Source: JAGWAJ01 sp965215155 (GTDB lineage Bacteria > Acidobacteriota > Vicinamibacteria > Vicinamibacterales > UBA8438). Taken from it: DNA of 64,000 nt. Each line of letters begins with the position of its first letter. The first letter of the stretch is position 1. The position numbers and the translations under genes are program-made. The stretch lies in assembly GCA_965215155.1 (NCBI GenBank), contig CBDCCY010000001.1, forward strand, positions 1,550,001 through 1,614,000. Reading direction: 5' to 3'. The notes beneath the pieces are model-generated. The model did no database searches and was not told the origin of the DNA. It saw only the letters and a program-made list of their open reading frames with translations. Positions 1 through 8,512 of the stretch are shown in pieces.

Positions 1-3
1 CGG

Positions 4-1488
4 GTGAGGAAGTCCCGCAAGCCTCTCCGGCTGGCCGTCGTCGGACACACCAACACCGGGAAGACCTCGCTGCTTCAGACCCTGCTGCGGCGCCGCGACT
101 TCGGCGAGGTGAGCGCCAGCGGCGGCACCACCCGGGCGGTGGAGGCGGGCGAGGTGGCCGACGACGAGGGCACCTTCGCCCTGCTGCTCGACACCCCCGG
201 GTTCGAGGAGTCGGACCGGCTGCGGGACGCGATCGAGTCCGCCCGCACCGACCGCTACGACGATCCGCGGACGCTGCTCGACCGCTTCCTCGCTTCGCCG
301 GCCGCGTTGGACGAGGACGATCTGGGGCTGGAGGCCGCCTCCGTGCAGGCCGCGCTCGACGCCGACGTTCTTCTGTATGCCATCGACGCGCGCGGGGACT
401 CGAAGCCGAGGCATCTCGACGAGCTGGCCGTGCTGGCCGCGACCGCCCGGCCGCTCATCCCGGTTCTGAACTACGCCGCTCGCCCCGAGGCCGACGCGGC
501 TCGCTGGCGGAGCGCCTGCGCCCGGCAGGGCCTGCACGCCACGGTCGCCTTCGACGCCGTGGTGTACGACGACGTGGGGGAGCGGCGGCTGCTGGCCGCG
601 GTCAAGGCCCTCGCGCCCGGCCACGAGGCGGCGATCGATCGCTGGACGGCGCTGCGCGCCCGCGAGCGCCGGGAGGCGATCGTCGCGGCGACCGATGTCG
701 CGGCCGAGCTCCTCGTCACCGCCGCGGCTGCCGTCGTCGTGACCGCCCCCAAGGAACGGGACAAGGCCGCCCGCCGGGTGGCGGTCGAGGCGGCGACGGC
801 CCTGCTCCTCGACGGCCTGCGGCGGCGCGAGACCGTCACCCGCGACCGGATCGCGGCGACGCTCGGCTTCTTCGGGGCCGAGGCGCGGGCGGTGACGTTC
901 GACGTCGCCGAGGCCCTCGGCGGCGTGGACTTCCTGAGCCCGGCCAGCCTGGAGCGGGCCGGCCTCTGGGCGGCCGGCGCCGGGGCGGGCCTCGTGGCGG
1001 CCGGCGCGATGGTCGACATCGCCACGGGCGGCGTGTCGCTGGGCGGATTCGCAGTCCTGGGCGCGGTCGGCACGGCGCTCGGCGCGGCCGGCGCCAGCGG
1101 CCGGAAGGTGCTGCGGCGGCTCCGCGGACAGGACGAGGTCCGCCTCGGGGACGCCGGGGTCGAGCTGCTCGCGGCCCGCGCGGTCGCCACCATCCGCGCC
1201 ATGCTCGCCCGCGGCCACGCGGCCGTCGAGCCGGTCCCGATCGAGTCGGCGGTGAAGGAGAGCCTCGAGCGCGACGCCGGCCCCGCGTGGCGGGCGTCCT
1301 GGGCCTCCGCGCGCGGGCGGGCAGCCTGGAGCGAGCTCTCGCGCCCCCGCGCGCGCGGCGTGCCCGGTCAGGCGCGGGCGGAGGCCGTCAAGCGCGTGGC
1401 GGCTGCACTGGGGGATCGGATCCGCGAGGCCCCGAAGTCGAGGCCCCGGAGCGATCCCGCGGGCACGCCGGTCACTCGAACACGTTGA
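4..1488 (+). CDS. GTPase with DUF3482-type C-terminus
   Basis: A 494-residue protein with an N-terminal small GTPase domain. The P-loop is GHTNTGKTS near residues 14-22 and the G3 motif is DTPG near residue 64; the usual NKxD base-recognition motif is replaced by an NYAA-like sequence, as seen in divergent Era/YfjP-type GTPases. The C-terminal half has a glycine/alanine-rich hydrophobic stretch (about residues 320-365) that could insert into a membrane, which fits DUF3482 proteins, often encoded beside DUF2868 partners. The start is a GTG at the window edge, so a start further upstream cannot be excluded and a partner gene may lie outside. Its 3' end overlaps the convergent gene remnant by 17 bases. 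Cellular role is unknown; GTP binding is well supported, the DUF3482 assignment is from memory of the family. Confidence 0.75.
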   Translation: MRKSRKPLRLAVVGHTNTGKTSLLQTLLRRRDFGEVSASGGTTRAVEAGEVADDEGTFALLLDTPGFEESDRLRDAIESARTDRYDDPRTLLDRFLASPAALDEDDLGLEAASVQAALDADVLLYAIDARGDSKPRHLDELAVLAATARPLIPVLNYAARPEADAARWRSACARQGLHATVAFDAVVYDDVGERRLLAAVKALAPGHEAAIDRWTALRARERREAIVAATDVAAELLVTAAAAVVVTAPKERDKAARRVAVEAATALLLDGLRRRETVTRDRIAATLGFFGAEARAVTFDVAEALGGVDFLSPASLERAGLWAAGAGAGLVAAGAMVDIATGGVSLGGFAVLGAVGTALGAAGASGRKVLRRLRGQDEVRLGDAGVELLAARAVATIRAMLARGHAAVEPVPIESAVKESLERDAGPAWRASWASARGRAAWSELSRPRARGVPGQARAEAVKRVAAALGDRIREAPKSRPRSDPAGTPVTRTR

Positions 1489-1748
1489 TCAGGGCGTACG
1501 TGATCGACCAAGCCGCTGCCGTAGTAGCGGTTCTCGTCGAGGTCGGTCTGGACAGCTCGCAGCGCGCATTGCGGCAAGGCCCGTACGCGTTGCACCACTT
1601 CGGGAACTGGCTCTCTCCACGGTTCACCGCCGACCAGGTCGATGAAGCGCAATGAGCCCGATGACTCGCACCGCCACGCGACGAACTCGGCCAGAACGCC
1701 GTGCTTCAGGAGGTCGCCCGCGTTCCCGATGTGGCAGGGCATGCGCAT
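1472..1748 (-). pseudogene. Remnant of an RlmJ-like protein
   Basis: Starts with ATG about 30 bases after the helicase stop. The first residues contain HIGNAGDLLKHGVL and then RFIDLVGGEPW, which resemble the GNxADxLKH and aspartate-containing AdoMet motifs of RlmJ (DUF519) methyltransferases. After the sequence NRYYGSG the frame runs into the antisense of the GTPase gene. A one-base shift at that point gives a short, protein-like end (SITYALINVFE) and a TGA at 1474-1472. With only about 86-90 codons, against roughly 240-280 in the family, this looks like an internally deleted and frameshifted copy. The RlmJ link is tentative; it could be a related uncharacterised family. Confidence 0.45.
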
Positions 1749-1777
1749 CGGTGATCTTCGCCTGCTCGGGGGACGAC

Positions 1778-3503
1778 CTACCGGGCGGGGCGAACCACCA
1801 CGAGGAGGTTCTTCGCGCGTGATGCTGCGACGTAGCGATGATGCGCAGTGACCGCACGGTCGCCACCCGGCAGATCGAGCAGAAGCACAACGTCGCGTTC
1901 GAGCCCCTTGAATCGATCCAGTGTATCGAATACGACCTGACGGACCGGAGCGCCGTGAGACGACGTCTGACTTGTCCAACTTCCGGTGTTGTCCAGGTTC
2001 ACGAGTTGGAAGTCGCCGGCTCGACGGTCCCTGGCGAAGGGCGAGTTCTTGAGCGTGCGTGTCGAGACGACGGCGATCCTTGCCGGTTCCACGCCCTCGT
2101 CGACGATCAATCTCCGCAACCTGTCGCCGACTTGCTGAACGATGTCGTCGTCGCCGTCACAAGGCAGCACTTCGACCGGCATGCCTTCCGGCGCACCTCG
2201 CTTGACAAGCGCCTCGACGTTGATCGATGCCGCGGCGTACTCGGCGATGCGCGTCGTGTTGCGGCAATTGTGAACGAGCCTGGTTTCGATGACCTCGAGC
2301 GCCGCAGGGGGGCCGCCGGCATAGATGTCCTGGTTGGGATCGTAGAAGGCGTACAGCGTGCCTTCGCGTCCTTCCTTCAGAGCCTGGTCGAGGCGTGGCC
2401 ACCAGTCGGGCAGGAAGTCCTGGCCTTCGTCCACCACGATGGCGTCGTAACGTTCGTCCGGGAGTCGCTCCAGCGCCTCCGACAACCGCATCGGGGCCTC
2501 CCGCGCCCAGAACCAGGTCGCTCTCTCGCGGCCGGCCTTCGGCTCGAAGGGCAGCTTCGCGCGTTGCGCCGTGCGGCGGCAGAAGTCGTGGAACGTCTCT
2601 ACTCTCAGTCCGTCGATTTCGAGTCCCTCCACTTGGCGCCGAAGATCCGCAGAGAGGGGGCGATTGAAGCAGAGCAGCAACACCCGCGCCGCTCTTGGCC
2701 AAGCGACGGGCCTTCTCCAGGGCGAGCACGGTTTTGCCGGTGCCTGCAGCGCCCTCGATCGCGGCGCGCTTATGCGCGCCCAGGCTGTCGAGCACGACCA
2801 TCTGCTCTTCGGTGAGGCGAACGAGTTTCTGGTTCTCTTCCTTGAACTGCACAGCAAGCGTGGAAGCCGGAGGAAAGCGCTCGAACAGCGAGGCTACGAG
2901 GGCCTGGGCGCCCTCGCGGGAGAACGTGTGCCGTCGGGTCCCGGCGCGCCCGTCGGCCGGAGCGGGTAGCCGCGACTCTCCCCAGTAGGCGAACATTCGG
3001 TCTATTGCCCGGCGCACCTCGAGGAAATCGGTTCGATCCAGGATGAGGCTCCGGGGGAGATCGGGCCCCATGTCCCGAGGACACTCGGTGTCCGGCAGCA
3101 CGACGCCCCACCCGAACAATCGACAGCGGAAGCCCTTGCCGCCGAAGTCCGGGGAGCTCGCCAAGTAATCGATGATCTTGTGTACAGCATTCTGCGCCTG
3201 TTGTATGGGATCCGGGATCCCATGTCGTTGGTCGTAGCGGTCCACCGAGACCCAGCCGGAGGCGCCTCGCTGGACGCGTCCGCCCTTGACCTCGAGCGCG
3301 AGCAATCCGCCCGCAGGGTTCAGCACCAGGAAGTCGACCTCTCCTTCCCGCGCCGGCGCATCGGGGTTCGGAGGAAGCAGAAAGCGCTGACCATGGATCA
3401 CCGTCCAGGTGTCGGGCAGTTCCGCCCGGAACCGGTCGTAAGTACGCCTTTCAGCGGAGGAAGGGGTCTCCGGAGCGAGACACGGGGGGATCATGCGCGC
3501 CAT
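1778..3503 (-). pseudogene. NERD nuclease-helicase (UvrD-like), frameshifted
   Basis: Two overlapping minus-strand reading frames together make one protein. The upstream frame begins at ATG 3503 (ATG 3494 is an alternative) and carries a NERD nuclease-related domain with the core EVDFLV...LALEVKGG, then a helicase P-loop GAAGTGKTVLA. The downstream frame continues with VLLLCFNRPL, the Walker B sequence VVDEGQDF, the motif HNCRNTTR and a C-terminal VAASRAKNLLVVV, which are UvrD/Rep superfamily 1 motifs. The frames switch at about 2683-2690, where a GCGC run sits between AKSGA and RVLLL; losing one GC dinucleotide would explain the shift. It ends 30 bases before the RlmJ-like remnant. Intact relatives combine DNA end processing with ATP-driven unwinding. 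A sequencing error is possible, but the defect sits in a slippery repeat. Confidence 0.8.
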
Positions 3504-3654
3504 GGGTTCGCTTGTGTGGCTGGTTCCGGGCGGAGTTCTGCATCGGAGGCGGCCTCCCCGACACGGCTGGCTACCTCGCTCGCAGCATGGCCGCCAGACA
3601 GGTGGGCCGTCAAGCGGTCCAGCTTGCACCACGGCGGTAGTGCGCCCCGTGTCC

Positions 3655-4809
3655 TCATGGCCAGAGCTCGCCGGCGGCGACCGCCGACGCGAAGCGTTGT
3701 GCGGGCCAGACGTCGATCCCGTCCTCGGAGCGGAACGAGCGGGGCCCCGTGTAGACGAGCAGCCGGCGGGCGAGGTCCGCGCGCTGCCCGAACGCGCGCA
3801 GGCCGGCCAGCAGGCCGGTGTGATAGCGGCTCGCCGCCTTCACCTCGATGGCCAGCAGCTCGCGCCCCCGCCGCAGAACGAAGTCGACCTCGGCTCGCGT
3901 CTGGTGCGGCGACCAGTAGCCGATCTGCTCGTAGAGATTCCGCGTCTCGGCGTGGGCGCGGAGGGTCGTCAGGACCCAGCTCTCGAACAGCGGGCCGCGC
4001 TCTTCGGCCGACAGTGCTCCCAGTTGGCGCTTCGTGGCGCGCACGACGCCGGTATCGACCCAGTACAGCTTCGGCAGCCGGCGCTCCCGCACCCGCGCTC
4101 GGGCTTCGTAGGCCGGCAGCCGGTAGACCAGCAGCGTGTCCTCGAGGATGTCGAGATACCCCTGCACCGTCGTGCGGGCGACTCCGGCGTCGCGTGCGAT
4201 GCCGGCGACGTTGATGACCTGCCCGTTGAACAACGCCGCCACCGGGAGGAAGCGCACGAACCCCGGCAGGTTGCGCACCAGGGCTTCGGCGCGGATCTCC
4301 TCCCGCAGATAGAGCTGCGCGTGGGCTTCGAGCACATCACGCGGCGCGTCGCTCGTCCAGACGAGCGGAATCGATCCGTGGCGCAGCACACGGTCGAGAT
4401 CGAAATCCGAGCCGAGCTCCGCGGCGGTCAGCGGGAACATCATCCTCCGGAGCGCGCGGCCCGCCAGCAGGTTCGTACCGGCCGCCCTGAGCTTGCGCGC
4501 GCTCGAGCCGAGCAGGGCGAAGCGCAGGCGCAGCGTCGCAATGCACCGGTGGACCTCGTTCAGCAGCGCCGGCAGCCGTTGCACCTCATCGACGACCACC
4601 CACGTGCCTGGCGGCCGATCCGCCACCATCTGGTAGAAGAGCCCCGGATCCGCGAGCAGGTCGAGGTGCAGCCGTTCGTCGAGGAGGTCCAGGTAGAGCG
4701 CGTCGGGCAACGCCGCGCGGGCCCACGTGCTCTTGCCGACGCCTCGCATGCCGAAGAGGAAGAAGCTCTGGGCCGGCGCGTCGAGCAGGCGAGGATAGGT
4801 GGCATGCAC
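3655..4809 (-). CDS. ATP-binding protein, AAA_14 plus DUF4143
   Basis: A 384-residue P-loop protein. The Walker A motif is GMRGVGKST near residue 20, the Walker B region is WVVVDEVQRLP near residue 75, and a sensor-like LLGSSARKL follows. The middle holds a winged-helix-like segment (VAGIARDAGVARTTVQGYLDILEDT), and the C-terminal DUF4143 domain has a PD-(D/E)XK-like signature, AEVDFVLRRG followed by LAIEVKAA. Length and domain order are normal for the family, whose members are widespread, often mobile, and of unproven function. The start is GTG 4809; no clear ribosome site is visible. It is one of four neighbouring genes with an ATPase joined to an ExK nuclease-like motif. Confidence 0.85.
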   Translation of the reverse strand: MHATYPRLLDAPAQSFFLFGMRGVGKSTWARAALPDALYLDLLDERLHLDLLADPGLFYQMVADRPPGTWVVVDEVQRLPALLNEVHRCIATLRLRFALLGSSARKLRAAGTNLLAGRALRRMMFPLTAAELGSDFDLDRVLRHGSIPLVWTSDAPRDVLEAHAQLYLREEIRAEALVRNLPGFVRFLPVAALFNGQVINVAGIARDAGVARTTVQGYLDILEDTLLVYRLPAYEARARVRERRLPKLYWVDTGVVRATKRQLGALSAEERGPLFESWVLTTLRAHAETRNLYEQIGYWSPHQTRAEVDFVLRRGRELLAIEVKAASRYHTGLLAGLRAFGQRADLARRLLVYTGPRSFRSEDGIDVWPAQRFASAVAAGELWP

Positions 4810-4977
4810 GTCGTCATAAATCCATGAAGAATGACGACATCATAGGCACGTGACGCGCCGACGTCCAGCGCGGCCGGACTCGTCCTCCGAGCCCCTCCGG
4901 TTCGGCTCGCCCGGGGCTCCGCAAGCGAGGCGCGCGTGCCGCACCAGCATCTTGTCGGCACCGCCGGACCGGTCGGC

Positions 4978-6324
4978 TCACGCCAGGCGGACGTGGTGGT
5001 CGTCGGCGGTGTCGGTCCGGCTGATGACGAGGTAGCGGTGCTCCGCCGCCGTGAACGGGCCGACCGAGCGGGCCTTGTCGCGGAGGCGGCGCCTGACGCG
5101 GGTCACGTCGACGTTGCGTCCCCACTTGCACTCGACGAAGGCGACCCGTTCGCCGGATGCGTCGACGGCGATCAGGTCTATCTCCGTCCGGGCGTCCCAG
5201 TAGCGCCCCACCCGCAGCGGCTGCCAGCCGAGCAGACGGCGCCCGTCGGCCAGCAGGTGCTGGCGGCAGATCGCTTCGTACGCTTCGCCCATGTACGTAT
5301 CGAGGTCGCGACGAACCAGCGCGAGCACCTCCCGGCTGAGGCCCGCTTCGAGCGCGGAACGGTTGGGATACACGTACCGGAACCAGAAGCGCAGGAACGC
5401 ATCGGCCAGCCGGTAGAGTGCCTTGCGGGAGCGCTCGGGTCTGGCCTCGGTCACCGGGACCTCGCGGCGGACGATGCGCATCCGGCGGAGCACGTCGAGG
5501 TACTTGCCGACGCTCTGGCCCGGGAGGCCGGCGTCCTGGGCGATTTCGTTCGGGCGCGTCATGCCGGCCGCCAGGCTGTGCAGGATGGAGAAGTAGGCGC
5601 CGGGGTCGCGAAGCTCTTCGCGGACGAGGAACTCCGGCTCGGAATGCAGGGCCCCCGCCGGCGACAGCGCCAGGTCGTGGACCGCCTCGTACGGCGTTGC
5701 GTGGCGCGCAACGCGCTCGGCGTAGGCTGGAACGCCGCCGAAGATCCCGTAGGCGAGCGCGCGCTGCTCGAATGACCAGGCCGGATGGAAGCCGGACACC
5801 TCGTCGAACGACATCGGCTGCACCTCGAGTTGCGCCGTTCGCCGCCCGTAGAGGGGCGCCCGGGGATCGGAGACGGCGGCTTCCATCGTGGGGAACGAGG
5901 AGCCGGTGAGCACGAGCTTGAGCAGGCCCTCATGCCCGTCCCAGGCGTGCTGCAGCAGCGAATCGATGCCGGGCACGCTCCTGCGCAGATACGGAAACTC
6001 GTCGAGCGCGAGAGACCGGCGCTCCCGGTGGCACGCCTCCACGGCGTAGGCGATCGCTTCGTTCCAACCCGAGAACCGGCTCCGCGACAGCGTGGCATCG
6101 TCGAACGTCCGTGCGAGCTCGTGCGTGAAGAGGCGCAGCGCCTCGGCCGCCGTGCTCAGCGGGCAGGAGAAGAACGCCAGCGGCTGGTCGATGCCGAATC
6201 GCCGCAACAGGGCCGTCTTGCCAAGTCGGCGCCGCCCGTAGAGGACCAGGAGCTCCCGGCGATCCGAGGCCGCGATGTCATGCAGCAGGGCCAGCTCCCT
6301 GGCGCGGTTGACGAATCGTTCCAT
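4978..6324 (-). CDS. Archaeal-type ATPase with DUF234 C-terminus
   Basis: A 448-residue protein beginning at ATG 6324 with the typical opening MERFVNRARELALL. Walker A is YGRRRLGKTALL near residue 30, Walker B is LALDEFPYL near residue 105, followed by LTGSSFPTM. A winged-helix part (NEIAQDAGLPGQSVGKYLD) precedes the C-terminal DUF234 domain, which holds TEIDLIAVD and VAFVECKWG, again a D...ExK arrangement like PD-(D/E)XK nucleases. It matches the PF01637/PF03008 pair, first noted in archaea and now known in many bacteria. Function is unknown; a DNA-binding, nuclease or toxin-like role is inferred only from the motifs. It is divergent from the next gene across a 270-bp gap. Confidence 0.85.
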   Translation of the reverse strand: MERFVNRARELALLHDIAASDRRELLVLYGRRRLGKTALLRRFGIDQPLAFFSCPLSTAAEALRLFTHELARTFDDATLSRSRFSGWNEAIAYAVEACHRERRSLALDEFPYLRRSVPGIDSLLQHAWDGHEGLLKLVLTGSSFPTMEAAVSDPRAPLYGRRTAQLEVQPMSFDEVSGFHPAWSFEQRALAYGIFGGVPAYAERVARHATPYEAVHDLALSPAGALHSEPEFLVREELRDPGAYFSILHSLAAGMTRPNEIAQDAGLPGQSVGKYLDVLRRMRIVRREVPVTEARPERSRKALYRLADAFLRFWFRYVYPNRSALEAGLSREVLALVRRDLDTYMGEAYEAICRQHLLADGRRLLGWQPLRVGRYWDARTEIDLIAVDASGERVAFVECKWGRNVDVTRVRRRLRDKARSVGPFTAAEHRYLVISRTDTADDHHVRLA

Positions 6325-6595
6325 CCGCTCAACGATACACTGCTACCGGATGATGAGTAACGTTCTCACGGGTAAGGTGCTCACGAGTGGGTACTTCTTG
6401 AGCCCGCTACGACTCTGCGCCGCCGGCGGCCGGGGGCGGCACCGTCCAGGTCCAGCCCGCCCGGTTCCGCCCGCTGCGACCGCCGGGCTGGCCCCGCAAC
6501 CAGGCTGCACCTCGTCGATTCGGTGGATTCGGCGGCCCGGACTGGTGGTCCGATTCATCGCGCCCAGGCGTTATCCTCGGTGTTGCACCGACATC

Positions 6596-8155
6596 GTGAC
6601 TCGAGTGGCGAGACGCAGACTGCCCATCGGCATGCAGACCTTCCGCGAGGTACGGGAGCAGGACTGCTACTACGTGGACAAGACGGGATACGCCCGCCGG
6701 CTGCTGGACGAGGGCAAGCACTACTTCCTGTCGCGTCCGCGACGTTTCGGCAAGAGTCTCTTCCTGGACACGTTGAAGGAGCTCTTCGAAGGCAACGAAC
6801 CGCTGTTCGAGGGGCTCGCGATCCAGCCCGGCTGGGACTGGTCGGTACGTCATCCGGTGTTGCGTCTCGACTTCAGCAGCGGCAACTACGAGGCCCCGGA
6901 CGACCTGCGGTTGGAGCTGGCGGCGCAGTTGGAGACCCTGGAGGAGGAGGCAGGGGTCGCCGCTCGCCCGGACGTTCCGGCCGCCGCCCGCTTTCGTCGC
7001 CTCATCCAGACACTGCGCCGGCAAGCGGGCCAGCCCGTCGCCGTGCTCGTCGACGAGTACGACAAGCCGATCCTGGACGCCCTGGATGCTCCCGATACTG
7101 CCCGGGCCAACCGCGATCTCCTCAGAGGTCTGTACTCGGCGGTGAAGTTCGCGGACGCCGATATCCGTTTCAGCTTCATCACGGGGGTCAGCAAGTTCTC
7201 GAAGGTGAGCTTGTTCTCCGGCCTCAACAACCTCAAGGACATCACCCTGGGTGCCCGCTATTCGGCTGTCTGCGGTTACACCGACGCGGATTTGGACGAC
7301 GTCTTTGCGGCGGAGCTCACGGGCCTCGACCGGGATCGGATCCGGGAGTGGTACAACGGCTACAGTTGGCTCGGGGCCGAGAAGGTCTACAACCCGTACG
7401 ATGTCCTTCTGCTCTTCGACGAACGACGGTTCGCGTCGCACTGGTTCGAGACCGGCACACCGGCGTTCCTGGTCCGAACGCTGCTCCGGCGTCGCGTTCG
7501 TACAACGGCACTCGAAGACATGGTCGGCAGCAGCGACCTGCTGTCCACTTTCGACGTGGACGACATGGCGACCGAGGCGCTGCTGTTCCAGACCGGCTAC
7601 CTCACGATTACCGGCGAGGAGAACCTCGGCGGCAAGGTCCTCTACCGGCTCGGCTATCCCAACCGCGAGGTGCGCCAGAGCCTGAACGAACGTCTGCTGC
7701 GCGCCCTGTCGCCGGACCCTTCGCATCAGGGGAAGCGCGACATCCGCCTCTACGAACTGCTGCGGGCCAGTGACTTCGCCGGTATCAGGGCGTTCTTCGA
7801 GTCGTTCTTCGCCGGCATCCCGTACGAATGGCACACGAAGAACGACATCGCCCGCTTCGAGGGCTACTACGCGAGCGTGTTCTACTCCCATTTCGCGGCG
7901 TTGGGGCTCGACGTCACGGTGGAGGACAGCGGCGGCAGTGGACGTCTGGACATGGCGGTGCGCTTCAACGGCAACATCTACCTGTTCGAGTTCAAGGTGC
8001 TGGAGCGCGCCGGCGACGGGGCGGCGATGGCGCAACTGAAGGAGCGGCGCTACGCGGACCAGTACCGCGGCCTGGGCCAGCCCATCCACCTGATCGCGGT
8101 GGAGTTCAGCAGCGCGACCCGCAACCTGGCGGCGTTCGAGGTGGAGCGCGCCTGA
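6596..8155 (+). CDS. AAA-ATPase-like protein with PD-(D/E)XK nuclease domain
   Basis: A protein of about 519 residues. The region RRRLPIGMQTFREVREQDCYYVDKTGY is the standard opening of the AAA-ATPase_like family (PF09820), so GTG 6596 (or GTG 6605) is preferred over earlier codons in the same open frame. It has a P-loop variant RPRRFGKSLFLDTL, the acidic motif AVLVDEYDKPILDA, and the family sequence FITGVSKFSKVSLFSGLNNL. The C-terminus has RLDMAVRF and IYLFEFKVLE, the catalytic D and ExK of a PD-(D/E)XK nuclease (PF08011). Such genes are often present in many copies and are thought to be selfish or defence-related, but no activity is established. Full length with no visible defects. Confidence 0.88.
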   Translation: MTRVARRRLPIGMQTFREVREQDCYYVDKTGYARRLLDEGKHYFLSRPRRFGKSLFLDTLKELFEGNEPLFEGLAIQPGWDWSVRHPVLRLDFSSGNYEAPDDLRLELAAQLETLEEEAGVAARPDVPAAARFRRLIQTLRRQAGQPVAVLVDEYDKPILDALDAPDTARANRDLLRGLYSAVKFADADIRFSFITGVSKFSKVSLFSGLNNLKDITLGARYSAVCGYTDADLDDVFAAELTGLDRDRIREWYNGYSWLGAEKVYNPYDVLLLFDERRFASHWFETGTPAFLVRTLLRRRVRTTALEDMVGSSDLLSTFDVDDMATEALLFQTGYLTITGEENLGGKVLYRLGYPNREVRQSLNERLLRALSPDPSHQGKRDIRLYELLRASDFAGIRAFFESFFAGIPYEWHTKNDIARFEGYYASVFYSHFAALGLDVTVEDSGGSGRLDMAVRFNGNIYLFEFKVLERAGDGAAMAQLKERRYADQYRGLGQPIHLIAVEFSSATRNLAAFEVERA

Positions 8156-8512
8156 TTCTCTACTGGGGGGAGAGCCGAAACGCCGCCATCTCCTCGGCGT
8201 TGCGCACCAGCAGGATGTCGTTGACGTTCCCGTTGCACCAGAAGCCTGCCGGTTGTGGTATGGTCTGACTCTACGGTCCCGGCTGCAGGCTGGGGCAATC
8301 ATGCCCGAGAAGGGTCGGACGGCGATCTCCGCTCCGCGCTACGGGCACCGGGCCGGCGTCACGGCCTCCCCCGAGCGGTGCGCGGAGCCTCGCGCGCGGC
8401 ACCCACGGAAACCCCGGAGATCATCAGCTCGCGGCGCGACCGGGCGTGGCCGTTCCCCGGCTTCTTCCCCGGCGCCGGACGGCGCGCTCGTGAGGAGGGG
8501 AGGGTTGTGACC
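8156..8512 (+). other. 357-bp intergenic leader before the first DUF1592 gene
   Basis: No convincing gene lies here. On the minus strand, positions 8160-8250 read as PAGFWCNGNVNDILLVRN followed by about ten residues and a TAG, which has the look of a real protein C-terminus cut off from its gene, but I cannot name the family. A TGGTATGGT sequence near 8250-8260 could be an extended -10 promoter element for the downstream operon; a nearly identical TGATATGGT precedes the DUF1592 gene at 63014. A strong purine-rich ribosome site (GGAGGGGAGGG) at about 8494-8504 precedes the gene. Confidence 0.4.

Noticed and set aside
8160..8250. Minus-strand open stretch reading like a protein C-terminus, considered as a small gene
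   Set aside because: No start codon or ribosome site and no recognisable family; noted only in the leader entry.
6407..8302. Long minus-strand open frame opposite the AAA-ATPase-like gene
   Set aside because: A shadow of high-GC coding DNA; the opposite strand has clear family motifs and this frame has none.
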